Shown in pieces: positions 52,045-60,686 of a DNA stretch of 64,000 bases. A model generated the notes under the pieces. It was given only the letters and a program-made list of their open reading frames with translations, ran no database searches and was not told the origin of the DNA. Both the position numbers and the translations under genes were made by a program. Each line of letters begins with the position of its first letter. The first letter of the stretch is position 1. This DNA is from Streptomyces sp. NBC_00576 (lineage in GTDB: Bacteria > Actinomycetota > Actinomycetes > Streptomycetales > Streptomycetaceae): contig NZ_CP107780.1 in NCBI RefSeq assembly GCF_036345175.1, positions 10,540,001 to 10,604,000 of the forward strand, given 5' to 3'.

Positions 52045-52178
52045 GTGAGCCTATGTTCCAAGCCACGAGCTGGCCGCACCATCGGGGTGTCCCCCCATTT
52101 CGGTCTGTGGTCATCCCTTAGGGGTTTGCTCGCGGCCGGTTTGTGGAGTTGGGGAACCGCAGCAGGCCACCAGCAGTG

Positions 52179-52871
52179 TCAGGCAGTCAGTTGTGTCTGC
52201 GATCCGCTCGGCCAGGTGGTGCGTGACGACTGCCGCCCTCCCGTCGGGACGGGTATGACCACTGTCCCCCGCTGCGTCAGCGGTCGTGTGGTCTTGGCGC
52301 GGCGGCCGGCGAAGACATAGAGGCGCAGGACGGTGAATCGGCCGACGCCGGCGAGGCCAGAGGCGCTGAGGTAGAGCGTCTGCTCAGTCAGCATGCCGGG
52401 GGAGGACTGCACCAGGTGCAGGACGTAGACGGCAGTGCTGGTCGCCAGGTAGGCGGCGGTCGCCGAACCCGCGGACTGCCAGTGCTCCCGCCGTCCGGCG
52501 CTACGTCCTTTGGCGAAGGTGAAGCGGGCGTGGAGCTCGGTGCACAGCAGAGTGGAGACGACGGTGATGATCGCGTTCGACACCGGCCAGGGCATGGTGA
52601 TGGCTAACAGCGGTACTGCGAAGCTGGAGAGGATTCCGACACCACCCCCGAAAATTACAAACCGTATGAAGGAGGCGATGGGGCTGGGGGCGGCCTGGAG
52701 GGCGAGGCGGGCGCGGTCCGTCTCGTCGAGCTTGACCGCGCCCTGTGCGCACTCGTGGGTGATGTCGCCGAGGCGTCCCACGCCCCGGAGTTCAGCGCTG
52801 GCCGCTTTCGCGTCTCGGCTCGACGAGGTGTTGGCGGGCAGGACCGCGACGGTGGTGTCGAACTTCTGCAT
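52179..52871 (-). CDS. GtrA-like four-helix membrane protein
   Basis: 230 residues. Charged N-terminal part of about 75 residues, then four membrane helices (ASFIRFVIFGGGVGILSSFAV; NAIITVVSTLLCTELHARFTF; ATAAYLATSTAVYVLHLVQ; YLSASGLAGVGRFTVLRLYVF) in the GtrA pattern. GtrA proteins help move lipid-linked sugars across the membrane. Start ATG 52871 with GGGAG upstream. No glycosyltransferase is adjacent. The sequence upstream (52900-53060) is markedly AT-rich, a hint of foreign origin. Confidence 0.7.
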   Translation of the reverse strand: MQKFDTTVAVLPANTSSSRDAKAASAELRGVGRLGDITHECAQGAVKLDETDRARLALQAAPSPIASFIRFVIFGGGVGILSSFAVPLLAITMPWPVSNAIITVVSTLLCTELHARFTFAKGRSAGRREHWQSAGSATAAYLATSTAVYVLHLVQSSPGMLTEQTLYLSASGLAGVGRFTVLRLYVFAGRRAKTTRPLTQRGTVVIPVPTGGRQSSRTTWPSGSQTQLTA

Positions 52872-53220
52872 CGTGCGCTCCCAGGCTTCGGCTCCGTTGT
52901 TTCGAACAATGGAAAAGCTACGTTGCGTTCTGATATCTAGCAATGGACTCGTTGCGCACATTCGACATTGGTGCAGGTAGATGCGAATAAACTGTTGCAT
53001 TAGATTCTGATCTAATGCAACGACGATCATCGCATTCGTTGCAATGTATTGACGGTGAACGCCATGTTGGAACGCATGCCAAGGAAGCAGGTGCCGTCCG
53101 CATTGTCACTGCTGAGGAGGCTCGGCAGCCTCCGCTCACGGAGGTCCAGATGGAGGACGCCGTCAAGCGTGAAGCGGGTGCATCCTGCCCCATCTCGCGG
53201 GCTGGGCTCCGTCAACGACA

Positions 53221-53421
53221 ATCAGCCGTCAAGCGCTTGGGAGCGTGCAGTGCTACGTCCGCGATGCGGACTGCGACCCCGGCGCGATCGACGGCCAGTT
53301 CGGCCCCGACAACTGGGCGGCCTGACAGCGTTTCCTCAACGACCGCGGATTCAGCGTCGCCGGAACCGTCGACGGCGACATCGGCCCCAACGCCGTCCGC
53401 GAGGGTGTCGCAGCCGGTTGA
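53221..53421 (+). pseudogene. Decayed peptidoglycan-binding domain, internal stop
   Basis: In one frame it reads CDPGAIDGQFGPDNWAA, a stop (TGA 53323-53325), then QRFLNDRGFSVAGTVDGDIG and PNAVREGVAAG. The two halves are successive peptidoglycan-binding type-1 motifs. The TGA stands where a Trp (TGG) is expected before QRFLND. No start codon or signal peptide precedes it. 52872-53220 shows no other gene. Confidence 0.65.
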
Positions 53422-53451
53422 AACGGCTTCGACACCCTCGCGGACGGCGTT
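53389..53451. repeat. 63-bp inverted repeat at end of the remnant
   Basis: Arms 53389-53410 and 53430-53451 are exact 22-base complements. The 19-base centre holds a nested AGCCG/CGGCT dyad. It duplicates and inverts the last codons of the peptidoglycan-binding remnant and could act as a bidirectional terminator. Confidence 0.85.
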
Positions 53452-53523
53452 CTTCGGGGTTGCGTCAGGCGTGGGTGGGATCTGTGGGATATAGCGCCGT
53501 GCGGTTCGCCTGGGGGCGTTGCG

Positions 53524-54408
53524 TCAGCTGATGCATACCAGTCCGAGTAGGCAGAGCTCTGGGGACGAGGGCGGCGAGGAGGACTCGGACGGTGAGGGAG
53601 TCGCCGAAGATGTGTCGGTGCTCGATGTGTCCGTGCCTGATGTGTCCGTACCTGAAGTGCTGGTGCTGGTGCTGGTGCTGGTGCTGTCGGTGGCCGGGGG
53701 TGTGGGCGTGGCTGTCGTCTTCGTGGCGGTGTCCGTGGCATCGGACACGATGGACGCCGCCTGTGCCTCGGCCGGGGCTGTCGCCTTCGTCAGTGGGATC
53801 GTGACGCTGTACTGCTGATTTGCTTGATTCGCTGGGGTCCTCGGCTTGGCCTGGGGCGCGACCGCCTGCTGCTCGTGCGGCGTGTTCGTCGTGGTGGAGC
53901 GGGTGGCGGACGAGGTGTGCTTCGCTCGGTGCGTGTCTGCCGGTGTCGAGGGAACCGGAGTGGGCTCTGTGGCCTGTTCCTCCGCCATTCCCATGACTTC
54001 TCTGTCCGGCGCGGAGGCCGCCTGCGTTCGGTCCGGGGTCTGGCGGTTCAGTGACGAGACGGTCATGCCTCCGCCGACCAGGGCGACCGCGGTGGCGACC
54101 AGGGCCCTGCGCTGCGTCTTCTTCCAGCGTTCCCGCTGGCGACGCCGTGCCGCCCGGCCCGGAGGCGCGGGGGAGGGGGCGTCCGGGCCGTCGTACGGGT
54201 GCTCCTGCAGCGTTGGGCTGCCTTCCTCGGCGCCGGAACTTGCGTCGTTCCACAGGTGGGAAGGGACTTGCCGAGCTGCCGCGGCCGCCGCAACGGCCGG
54301 TGCGGGCGTTCCGTCGGCGAGGGGAGCGATGTCCGGGGCGTAGGCACCGCAGCCGGGGCACATGAGGGCGCCGTTGAGATGCCGACGGCATGTGGAGCAG
54401 TAGTCCAT
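53524..54408 (-). CDS. SCO2400-like zinc-ribbon single-pass membrane protein
   Basis: 294 residues. The N-terminal zinc ribbon MDYCSTCRRHLNG-ALMCPGCGAYAPDIAPLADG (four Cys) is characteristic of Streptomyces SCO2400-type proteins. A basic stretch precedes one membrane helix (RRALVATAVALVGGGMTVSS). The rest is Ser/Thr/Pro-rich and low-complexity, with repeated (ST)n and GTDTSSTDTSS units near the end, then ELCLLGLVCIS. Probably cytoplasmic ribbon and extracellular disordered tail. Function unknown; reported relatives vary mostly in the tail. Confidence 0.8.
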   Translation of the reverse strand: MDYCSTCRRHLNGALMCPGCGAYAPDIAPLADGTPAPAVAAAAAARQVPSHLWNDASSGAEEGSPTLQEHPYDGPDAPSPAPPGRAARRRQRERWKKTQRRALVATAVALVGGGMTVSSLNRQTPDRTQAASAPDREVMGMAEEQATEPTPVPSTPADTHRAKHTSSATRSTTTNTPHEQQAVAPQAKPRTPANQANQQYSVTIPLTKATAPAEAQAASIVSDATDTATKTTATPTPPATDSTSTSTSTSTSGTDTSGTDTSSTDTSSATPSPSESSSPPSSPELCLLGLVCIS

Positions 54409-55330
54409 CTACGGTCTTCCTGTGTTCACTTTTGCACGGGGGAAGGGAGCCGCGAGCAAAGGTAGCGAGGCTTTCGAAAGGGTGTGTGCAGTCTGTGTGT
54501 CACTCCTGCGCAGATGCGCCCGGGTCGTGACCGCTGTACGACACATCCGCGTACCGTTTCCATTGGTTGCACGGCATTTGATCCGCTTCGCCCGCCAGTA
54601 GGAGGGCCTGGATGTCGCACCGGTGAAGGGTGTCCGGCTTACCGCCGAGACCGGCGCCTCCTGGGACGCGGCATCTTCGCGGGCAGTGGCCGCCCTGCGT
54701 GTGCAGAGCCCGTACCGTACTGCCGCCAGCCGGCACAGTTCCCGGACTGTCGCGGTCGCCTCGCCGCGGCCTGCGTCGCCGACTTCTCACAGGTGAAGCC
54801 GGACCGGCAAACGGGACCCGTCAGGCCCAGCTCTGCACCGAGCACGCCCCCTGCCCGGACTGACCGACCCCAGGCCGTTCGGAGCGGCCCCGCAGGCGAA
54901 AGTGAAAAATGGGCTGCAGGAGAGCGGAACAACCTTCGCCTCGTGCATCTCAGGATGTCGTCACCGATCTCCCTCATCCTGACCGTGCAGCCCGGGGCCT
55001 CGCAGGCCGCGCACCAGGACCAGGGTCACCTCCGCTCGTGCGAGGGTGACCCGCCGGGGCCCACGGGCCCCCATCTGCCGGTGGGGCTACCCGCGCGGGA
55101 GTGACATGTTGATGATCGGGAGCCGCTTGGTCGCGCCCGCCACGTAGGTGGAGAAGCGGACGACCTCCTGGGCGGTGACGGGGATGTTGGGTGCCGGGGT
55201 GCCGTCGGCCTTAGCGACGGCTCGGTGTTGACCCGCTCGGGCGCGCCGCCGCTTTCGGTCGTCAGGGCGCCAGATCCGGGCCGGACGGAGCCGATGCCGC
55301 CCTCAGGCGGTGCCTTGCGGGTCGTACGGT
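54409..55330. other. Decayed stretch without intact genes
   Basis: No intact gene. A minus-strand remnant at 55087-55224 reads AKADGTPAPNIPVTAQEVVR and continues FSTYVAGATKRLPIINMSLPRG to a stop, with no start. It looks like the C-terminus of a lost gene that I cannot name. The rest (54409-55086) has no supportable feature. Confidence 0.45.
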
Positions 55331-55711
55331 ATGAGGGCGGCCACGGGGATCACCGCGTTCGGTGAGGCCCTGAACGCCCATTCCTTCAGCCCCGGCCAGC
55401 TCGGTGCCACCGATGCGATGCGCGCCGAGCTGGCGTGTGCCCTCGACGCGTACGAGCAGGCGAAGCGGGACTTCGTCGGCGACCGGACCGGGGTGGACCG
55501 CACTCGACGTACTGCGCCGCATTGGACGAGGGCAGGCACGCGCTGGCCTGTCCGGACGCTCTGCTCGCCGACGACTCGCCGCCAGAGCGCATGCCGCTCC
55601 GCTTTTTCGACGCCCGGCAAGTCAGATGGGCGCTTCCAGGGGGCGTCGCCCGCGACATCGCCGTGTGCGCAGCGGACGCGGTCCCCTTGGCGGGGAGCCC
55701 GACACGGGTCC
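55331..55711 (+). pseudogene. Frameshifted hypothetical gene
   Basis: ATG 55331 opens MRAATGITAFGEALNAHSFS, then ACALDAYEQAKRDFVGDRTGVD. The sense continues one frame over as LDEGRHALACPDALLADDSP, then RMPLRFFDARQVRWALPGGV and ARDIAVCAADAV. The two parts together match a conserved actinobacterial pattern of helix, 'RMPLCFFDPRHG'-like and Cys-rich tail. A frameshift near 55495-55510 separates them. Confidence 0.55.
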
Positions 55712-55953
55712 GACCGGCCGAGGTACACCGTTGGCCAGGGCGGCTCCGCCGTGGACCGGATCGATGCCCCCGGGTACCTGTCGCCCAAGTCCAGTACATC
55801 GAAGAGGCGTTGGAAGAGCTCGGGTTCGTCGTTGGCGACCCGTCGGCAGGCAGTCGACGGCCGCTCTCGTCGATCGCGACGCAGGGGCGGCGGTGTGGCC
55901 CGGGGCATCCGCCTCATGCCAAGGTGGCCGCGGCCTCGTGTGAGGATGTGGCA

Positions 55954-57090
55954 ATGGCGTGGCTGAGGGAACGTGGGCGGCGGACGGTCGGGCTCGTGGC
56001 CACGGCGAGTGCGGTGCTGGCGTTGACCGCCTGCAGCCAAGGCGGCGCCGTCAACGGGGAGTCCGGGGGCCGCGAGGCGACGTACAAGCGAGTCATCGAA
56101 GACCCTCACCCACGCCCCGCCGATGTCATCGAGGCGGTCGGCGCGCCCACCGGCGTGGTTCGCGCGGACGACGGTTCGCTGCTCCTGATGTACGACGCCG
56201 GCAACGTCGAGGATGACGAGGGGCCGGCCGCCACCGCCTGGCGCATCGTCGGCCCGGACGGCCGTACGGTAGCCGAGCACGCGGAACACGCCGACGCGGA
56301 GGCGGTGCCGCCCGCGTTCAAGGGGGTGCGCGGGGGCTTCGTGCGGGTGCCGCCGGGGGATGGGGCCGAGGAAGCGTACGCCCTGGACGTACGCGGCAGG
56401 CGGCACAAGGTCATCACCACCGGGACTCCGTTGCGCACCCGCCCCGGCGACGTCCTGCTCGCTGAACCGGAGCCGACTCTCATCTACCGCCCCGCCACGC
56501 GCACCGTGGCGCCCCCGGCCGGAGTGGCGGACGACGCTGCCCGCCTCGCCGTCGACGAGCGGGGCACGGTCTGGAGCCTGGACCAGCCCCTGACCGACGA
56601 CCCGAACCGCGTCGTATGGCAGCGCGACGGGCGCACACTTGGCTCCACGGCCGTCCCCAAACCGTACGCGGGAGGCGTCCTCGCCGCGCGGGGTGGCAGC
56701 GCGGCGCTGTCCCTCATCCGGGGCGAGGGCGTGGGGGGCCTGTTGGTGACGACGGACGGCGGCGAGCGCTGGCAGATGATCCTCGGCGGCGGCATTCCTT
56801 GGAAGGATCTGCAGCGTGGCCCGGAGTCGATGATCCTGGAGCTGCTGGCGGACGGACGGCTGCTCGTCGGCGAGGAGAGCGGCCGCTACTGGCTCGCCGA
56901 CGACCGCACCAACAGCGCCTTCCACGAGCTGAAGACGCCGGCGAAGTTCACGTCGTTCACCGTCGACGGCACGACCCTCTACGGCATCGCGGACGCGACG
57001 ACTTCGACCTATGACCTGGTGAAGGGCGAAGGGCTGTGGATCTCTCACGACGGTGGACGCGAGTGGCGGCGTTACGGGCAGCGCGGATAG
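55954..57090 (+). CDS. Lipoprotein with beta-propeller-like (BNR) repeats
   Basis: 378 residues. Signal peptide with lipobox (RTVGLVATASAVLALTACSQ). The remaining sequence has repeated strand-turn units including LLVTTDGGERWQM and WISHDGGREWRRYG, the Asp-box (S/T-x-DGG-x-x-W) of sialidase-like propellers. Start ATG 55954 with GAGGA upstream. Intact gene in an otherwise decayed stretch; the response-regulator remnant follows. Probably a surface-exposed protein of unknown function, not an active sialidase. Confidence 0.75.
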   Translation: MAWLRERGRRTVGLVATASAVLALTACSQGGAVNGESGGREATYKRVIEDPHPRPADVIEAVGAPTGVVRADDGSLLLMYDAGNVEDDEGPAATAWRIVGPDGRTVAEHAEHADAEAVPPAFKGVRGGFVRVPPGDGAEEAYALDVRGRRHKVITTGTPLRTRPGDVLLAEPEPTLIYRPATRTVAPPAGVADDAARLAVDERGTVWSLDQPLTDDPNRVVWQRDGRTLGSTAVPKPYAGGVLAARGGSAALSLIRGEGVGGLLVTTDGGERWQMILGGGIPWKDLQRGPESMILELLADGRLLVGEESGRYWLADDRTNSAFHELKTPAKFTSFTVDGTTLYGIADATTSTYDLVKGEGLWISHDGGREWRRYGQRG

Positions 57091-57097
57091 CGGCGGA

Positions 57098-57473
57098 ACG
57101 GGCGCGGGTACGTGCGGCCAAGCTCGCTTCCGTCGATTGGCCGCCGGCGCTCCCACGACTCGGCTGCGAATCGGGGCTGTTGCTGGCGCAATACGTGGAG
57201 GAGCGGTACGTGACCGATCTCTTTCCCGCCAACACGTCCGGCGTCGGCTGCCCAAGCAGCGGATGGCGATCCGCTCGACCGGCTGACGCCGCGCGGGCGC
57301 GAGGAGCTGGAGCCAAGCACATCAACAGCATCTTCACCAAGCTTGACCTGCCCAAGGCGGACGCCGACCACGGCCGAGGAGTGCTGACTGTCCGTCGCCT
57401 GCTCGGCGTCGCGAACGCCGCATTGCGCTGCGACCGCAGAGGTTCGCGGGTGTCGGTCAGGCAGCCGTCTTGA
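57098..57473 (+). pseudogene. Deleted NarL/LuxR-type response regulator
   Basis: Fragments of one response regulator in order: LLLAQYVEERYVTDLFPANTSG (end of receiver domain), DPLDRLTPR in another frame (start of the LuxR domain), and AKHINSIFTKLDLPKADADH (recognition-helix end). The phospho-Asp half, the switch Lys region and most of the helix-turn-helix are gone, with frameshifts between pieces. Confidence 0.7.
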
Positions 57474-57503
57474 GGGGGTGTCCGCCCAGTGGATGCTTTT
57501 CTC

Positions 57504-57527
57504 GATGCGGATGCGGATGCGGATGCG
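57504..57527 (+). repeat. Four tandem GATGCG hexamers
   Basis: GATGCG repeated exactly four times. It lies in non-coding sequence between the regulator remnant and the small membrane-protein gene. Confidence 0.8.
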
Positions 57528-57673
57528 GGCGCGTTGGCGATGGCGAACTGCCTCAGGGGTCGAAGTGACCAGGACAGGGATGGCAGGCAGTCGCGAGTCG
57601 CCTCTCGCAGTCAGAGGCGTGCCAGGGGGATACGGGGGCACACGGGTCTCACCCTTTCGAGAGGAACCGCTCC

Positions 57674-57844
57674 ATGCTTGGTATAGCTGCGGCAGTACTG
57701 TTTTTCATCGCATTCCTGATCAACGCTGCCGAGATCGCGACGAACGATGTCTTCTCTTCCACGAACGTCATGCTCCTCGGCCTGATGCTCCTGGCCCTGC
57801 ACGTCGCGGGAATAGGGAGTGGCTGGTCTGGCCGCAGGCGCTGA
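57674..57844 (+). CDS. Small membrane protein, 56 residues
   Basis: Reads MLGIAAAVLFFIAFLINAAE, then FSSTNVMLLGLMLLALHVAG and a basic tail (WSGRRR). Two short hydrophobic helices with a Ser/Asn turn. AGAGGAA lies eight bases upstream of the ATG. The sequence type is common in Streptomyces genomes as an unnamed two-helix protein. Function unknown. Confidence 0.7.
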   Translation: MLGIAAAVLFFIAFLINAAEIATNDVFSSTNVMLLGLMLLALHVAGIGSGWSGRRR

Positions 57845-57949
57845 CGGGCCTCGCGGCGGTGCACGTCGCCTCGACACTCGACACGCGCCGCGGACGCGAT
57901 CCGTGTCGGGGCCGGCCGTTCGCCGCGTGGGTGCTGTACAGGTCGGCTT

Positions 57950-57960
57950 CGAAACATTCG
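57950..57960. promoter_or_regulatory. Candidate xylanase-type operator 1 (CGAA-N3-TTCG)
   Basis: CGAAACATTCG. Its exact complement CGAATGTTTCG occurs again at 58094-58104. Both resemble the CGAAA-N-TTTCG element reported upstream of Streptomyces xylanase genes. Confidence 0.45.
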
Positions 57961-58093
57961 GAAAAATGGGCCTAGAGCATTTGCTTCGAACTTCGGCGAT
58001 ACGAGAATTCGACTCGCCGTCGCCTCGTCTACTTGAGCGTAATGGGGCATTGAACAGGAAAAACAATTTCTCCGACGTGGCCGTCACTGCTTT

Positions 58094-58152
58094 CGAATGT
58101 TTCGAGGCAAATACCGAAACTATTGACACCTGACGTGACCCGGCCAACACTG
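58094..58152 (+). promoter_or_regulatory. Candidate operator 2 and promoter of xylanase gene
   Basis: CGAATGTTTCG at 58094-58104, a partial third copy (CGAAACTATTG) at 58115-58125, then TTGACA (58123-58128) and ACACTG (58147-58152) spaced 18 bases. The overlap of the third copy with the -35 box suggests repression. Confidence 0.5.
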
Positions 58153-58204
58153 TCGCGTGTTCAGCAGCCCCCAGGTCCCATGAGGACGAGGAGGAAACAC
58201 GCAC

Positions 58205-58900
58205 ATGAACAACGCACCCGCACGCGCACGCGCATCCGCATTCCGGCTCAGGCTGTTCATCAGCGGCGTCTGCACCATGCTGCTGGTCGCCGTGGCCGCA
58301 CTGACTCTGCCCGGCACCGCTCAGGCCGCCACGGTCGTCACCACGAACCAGACCGGCACCAACAACGGCTACTACTACTCGTTCTGGACCGACGCGCCGG
58401 GCACCGTCTCCATGACCCTGAACTCCGGCGGCAACTACAGCACCTCATGGAGCAACACCGGCAACTTCGTGGCCGGCAAGGGCTGGAGCAACGGCTCACG
58501 CAGGACCGTGAACTACTCGGGCAGCTTCAATCCGTCCGGGAACGCCTACCTGGCGCTGTACGGCTGGACGTCCAACCCGCTCGTCGAGTACTACATCGTC
58601 GACAACTGGGGCACCTACCGGCCCACGGGAACGTACAAGGGCACCGTCACCAGCGACGGCGGTACGTACGACATCTACCAGACCACCCGCTACAACGCCC
58701 CGTCCGTGGAAGGCAACCGCACCTTCAACCAGTACTGGAGCGTCCGACAGTCGAAACGGACCGGCGGCACCATCACCACCGGCAACCACTTCGACGCCTG
58801 GGCCCGCGCCGGTATGCCCATGGGCAGCTTCAACTACTACATGATCCTCGCCACCGAGGGTTACCGGAGCAGCGGCAACTCCAACATCACGGTGCGCTAG
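58205..58900 (+). CDS. Secreted GH11 endo-1,4-beta-xylanase
   Basis: 231 residues. Sec signal peptide (RLRLFISGVCTMLLVAVAAL to AQAA) and a single beta-jelly-roll GH11 domain of about 190 residues. Catalytic Glu residues are in PLVEYYIVDNWGTYRP (nucleophile) and MILATEGYRSSG (acid/base). YYYSFWTDAPG and NYSTSWSNTGNFVAGKGW are hallmark strands. No binding module. It cleaves xylan backbone. GAGGAGG before the ATG. Followed two bases later by the CE4 gene, like the xlnB-axeA pair of S. lividans. Confidence 0.96.
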   Translation: MNNAPARARASAFRLRLFISGVCTMLLVAVAALTLPGTAQAATVVTTNQTGTNNGYYYSFWTDAPGTVSMTLNSGGNYSTSWSNTGNFVAGKGWSNGSRRTVNYSGSFNPSGNAYLALYGWTSNPLVEYYIVDNWGTYRPTGTYKGTVTSDGGTYDIYQTTRYNAPSVEGNRTFNQYWSVRQSKRTGGTITTGNHFDAWARAGMPMGSFNYYMILATEGYRSSGNSNITVR

Positions 58901-58902
58901 CC

Positions 58903-59583
58903 ATGACCCTGACGAAAGCAAACCGTCTCCCGTTACTGGCCGCCGCGGTGGTTCTCGCCGCTGCCACCGCCCTCACCGGCCACACCGCCGCCCCGGCGCA
59001 GGCCGCTGCCTGCAACGGGTACGTCGGGCTCACCTTCGACGACGGCCCGTCCACCAACACGGCGGCTCTGCTCAACGCCCTCACGCGGAACGGGTTGCGA
59101 GCCACGATGTTCAACGAGGGCCAGTACGCCGCCGCCAACCCGGCCCTGGTCCGTGCCCAGGTGAACGCCGGCATGTGGGTCGGCAACCACAGCTACACCC
59201 ACCCGCATCTGACCCAGCTGGGCCAGTCACAGATCGACTCGGAGATCTCCCGGACCCAACAGGCCGTCGCCAACGCGGGCGGCGGCACTCCGGTGCTCTT
59301 CCGCCCGCCGTACGGCGAGACCAACGCGACGGTGAAGGCGGTCGCGGCCAGGTACGGTCTGACCCAGATCATCTGGGACGTCGACTCACAGGACTGGAAC
59401 GGCGCCAGTACCGACGCGATCGTGCAGGCCGCCGCCAGGCTCACCAACGGGCAGGTCATCCTCATGCACGACTGGTCCGCAAACACGCTCGCCGCGGTTC
59501 CACGTATCGCACAGGGCCTGACCGGCCGCGGCCTGTGCGCCGGGAAGATCTCCCCGGCGACCGGACGAGCCGTGGCCCCCTAG
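58903..59583 (+). CDS. axeA: Secreted CE4 acetylxylan esterase / polysaccharide deacetylase
   Basis: 226 residues. Signal peptide, then a NodB-homology domain: motif 1 GLTFDDGPS (metal and catalytic Asp), motif 2 HSYTHPHL (two metal His), motif 3 RPPYGETN, motif 4 WDVDSQDW, motif 5 ILMHDW. It removes acetyl groups from xylan so that the co-transcribed GH11 xylanase can act. S. lividans AxeA has an extra C-terminal binding module, which is absent here. Confidence 0.93.
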   Translation: MTLTKANRLPLLAAAVVLAAATALTGHTAAPAQAAACNGYVGLTFDDGPSTNTAALLNALTRNGLRATMFNEGQYAAANPALVRAQVNAGMWVGNHSYTHPHLTQLGQSQIDSEISRTQQAVANAGGGTPVLFRPPYGETNATVKAVAARYGLTQIIWDVDSQDWNGASTDAIVQAAARLTNGQVILMHDWSANTLAAVPRIAQGLTGRGLCAGKISPATGRAVAP

Positions 59584-59660
59584 CCTCTTGTGATTCCGCC
59601 GCACCTGAGGCCTGCGGAAGTCGGCGTGTCGACGCATTCTCCGCAGGTCAGGCAAACGTA

Positions 59661-59691
59661 AGCCCGGCTGGACAGAGGTGCCAGCCGGGCT
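59661..59691 (+). terminator. Terminator hairpin after xylanase operon
   Basis: AGCCCGGCTGG / CCAGCCGGGCT, 11-bp perfect stem with a 9-base loop, 78 bases after the esterase stop. Confidence 0.8.
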
Positions 59692-59733
59692 TGGGCTTCG
59701 GGGACGTTCGCACATCGACGCGCCACTGGTGTG

Positions 59734-59862
59734 TCAGTGGTGTCCGTGGGCGGAGCTTGAGGCGCCGCCGAAGAGTCGGGCCACGGCCCGGAACGGCAGG
59801 GTCACGACGGTAGCGATGGCCCCGCCGATGGACCGAAGAACATCTGCGATTGCCTTCAACAC
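59734..59862 (-). CDS. LPFR-motif small protein
   Basis: 42 residues: an amphipathic/hydrophobic helix (VLKAIADVLRSIGGAIATVV) followed by TLPFRAVARLFGGASSSAHG. The LPFR motif is shared by a family of tiny Streptomyces proteins, probably membrane-associated. GTG start with GGAGG seven bases upstream. Function unknown. It is too short for most gene calls. Confidence 0.8.
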   Translation of the reverse strand: MLKAIADVLRSIGGAIATVVTLPFRAVARLFGGASSSAHGHH

Positions 59863-59916
59863 GGTGGGCCTCCATCCTCCTCCAGCGCAGTGCGCCGGGT
59901 CTGGCTTGCCGCTGTA

Positions 59917-59952
59917 CGGCCGATCACCGGGCGGGTGCCCGGTGATCGGCCG
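59917..59952. terminator. Strong hairpin, 16-bp stem, 4-base loop
   Basis: CGGCCGATCACCGGGC / GCCCGGTGATCGGCCG with loop GGGT, just upstream of the LPFR gene. No intact gene ends at it, so it may be the terminator of a lost minus-strand gene. Confidence 0.75.
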
Positions 59953-60686
59953 AGGAAACCGGCCTCGCCGGCGGACACGAAGCCGTTGTCCGACGTGACG
60001 CGGTGGTGGGCCTCGCTGTGAGCGGTCACACCAGTCCCAGAGGACCTCCAGGAAGGACACGGGGTCCACTTGATCCTCGCTCGCCACGACATTTCTGATG
60101 GGCCGCAGCGTCCACGGGCCCAGAGGTTGAGGACTGCGCCACGGCGTGGCTGGAGGGTGTGCAGGGCCGTCCCGGACCGCCCGTCTCCTCCGCCCCGGAA
60201 GCGCTGACGCGACATCGTCAAGTACATGTACTGCTGCGAGAGTTGGGTCAGGTGCCCGCGGATCCGGGACCGGCACCGGTCGCTCGTCCTGGCCTCCTGC
60301 GGGCCGGCTCGGTCGCACGCCCGGCGCCAGTGCGCGGGAGCCGGAGGCGGCGACCTTCCAGGGTGAGCAGGCGTTCGACACCCTCGCCGGACGACTGGTG
60401 GCGCAGGAGCTGGTGGACCGGCGTTCGGGGCACGGTAGGCGGTTCGAGCATCACGGCTTCGCTGACCTGGCGACTGACCATGGCGCCACCCGTCGCCCGG
60501 TGCCGAATGATGCCCTCAACCGGGTCGCTCCTGGAGTTTTCGGCCCTCAGGGGGGACAGGACCCGCCTCCTTGTGGGGTCCCCGCGCCGGCGGCCTGCGT
60601 GAGGTGATCCCTCGCGATCCGCGCCGGAGCGTAAAGCGACAAGGCAGGGGCACACGAAGGTGGTTCGCTCGACGAGGAGGGAGCCC
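59953..60686. other. Long stretch with no supportable gene
   Basis: About 730 bases. Short sense-like fragments (EDQVDPVSFLEVLWDWCDR on the minus strand near 60050) suggest decay. No start, RBS or family match. Confidence 0.4.

Noticed and set aside
54484..55104. 206-codon plus-strand open frame
   Set aside because: No RBS, no domain pattern, Arg/Pro/Ser-rich; lies in decayed sequence.
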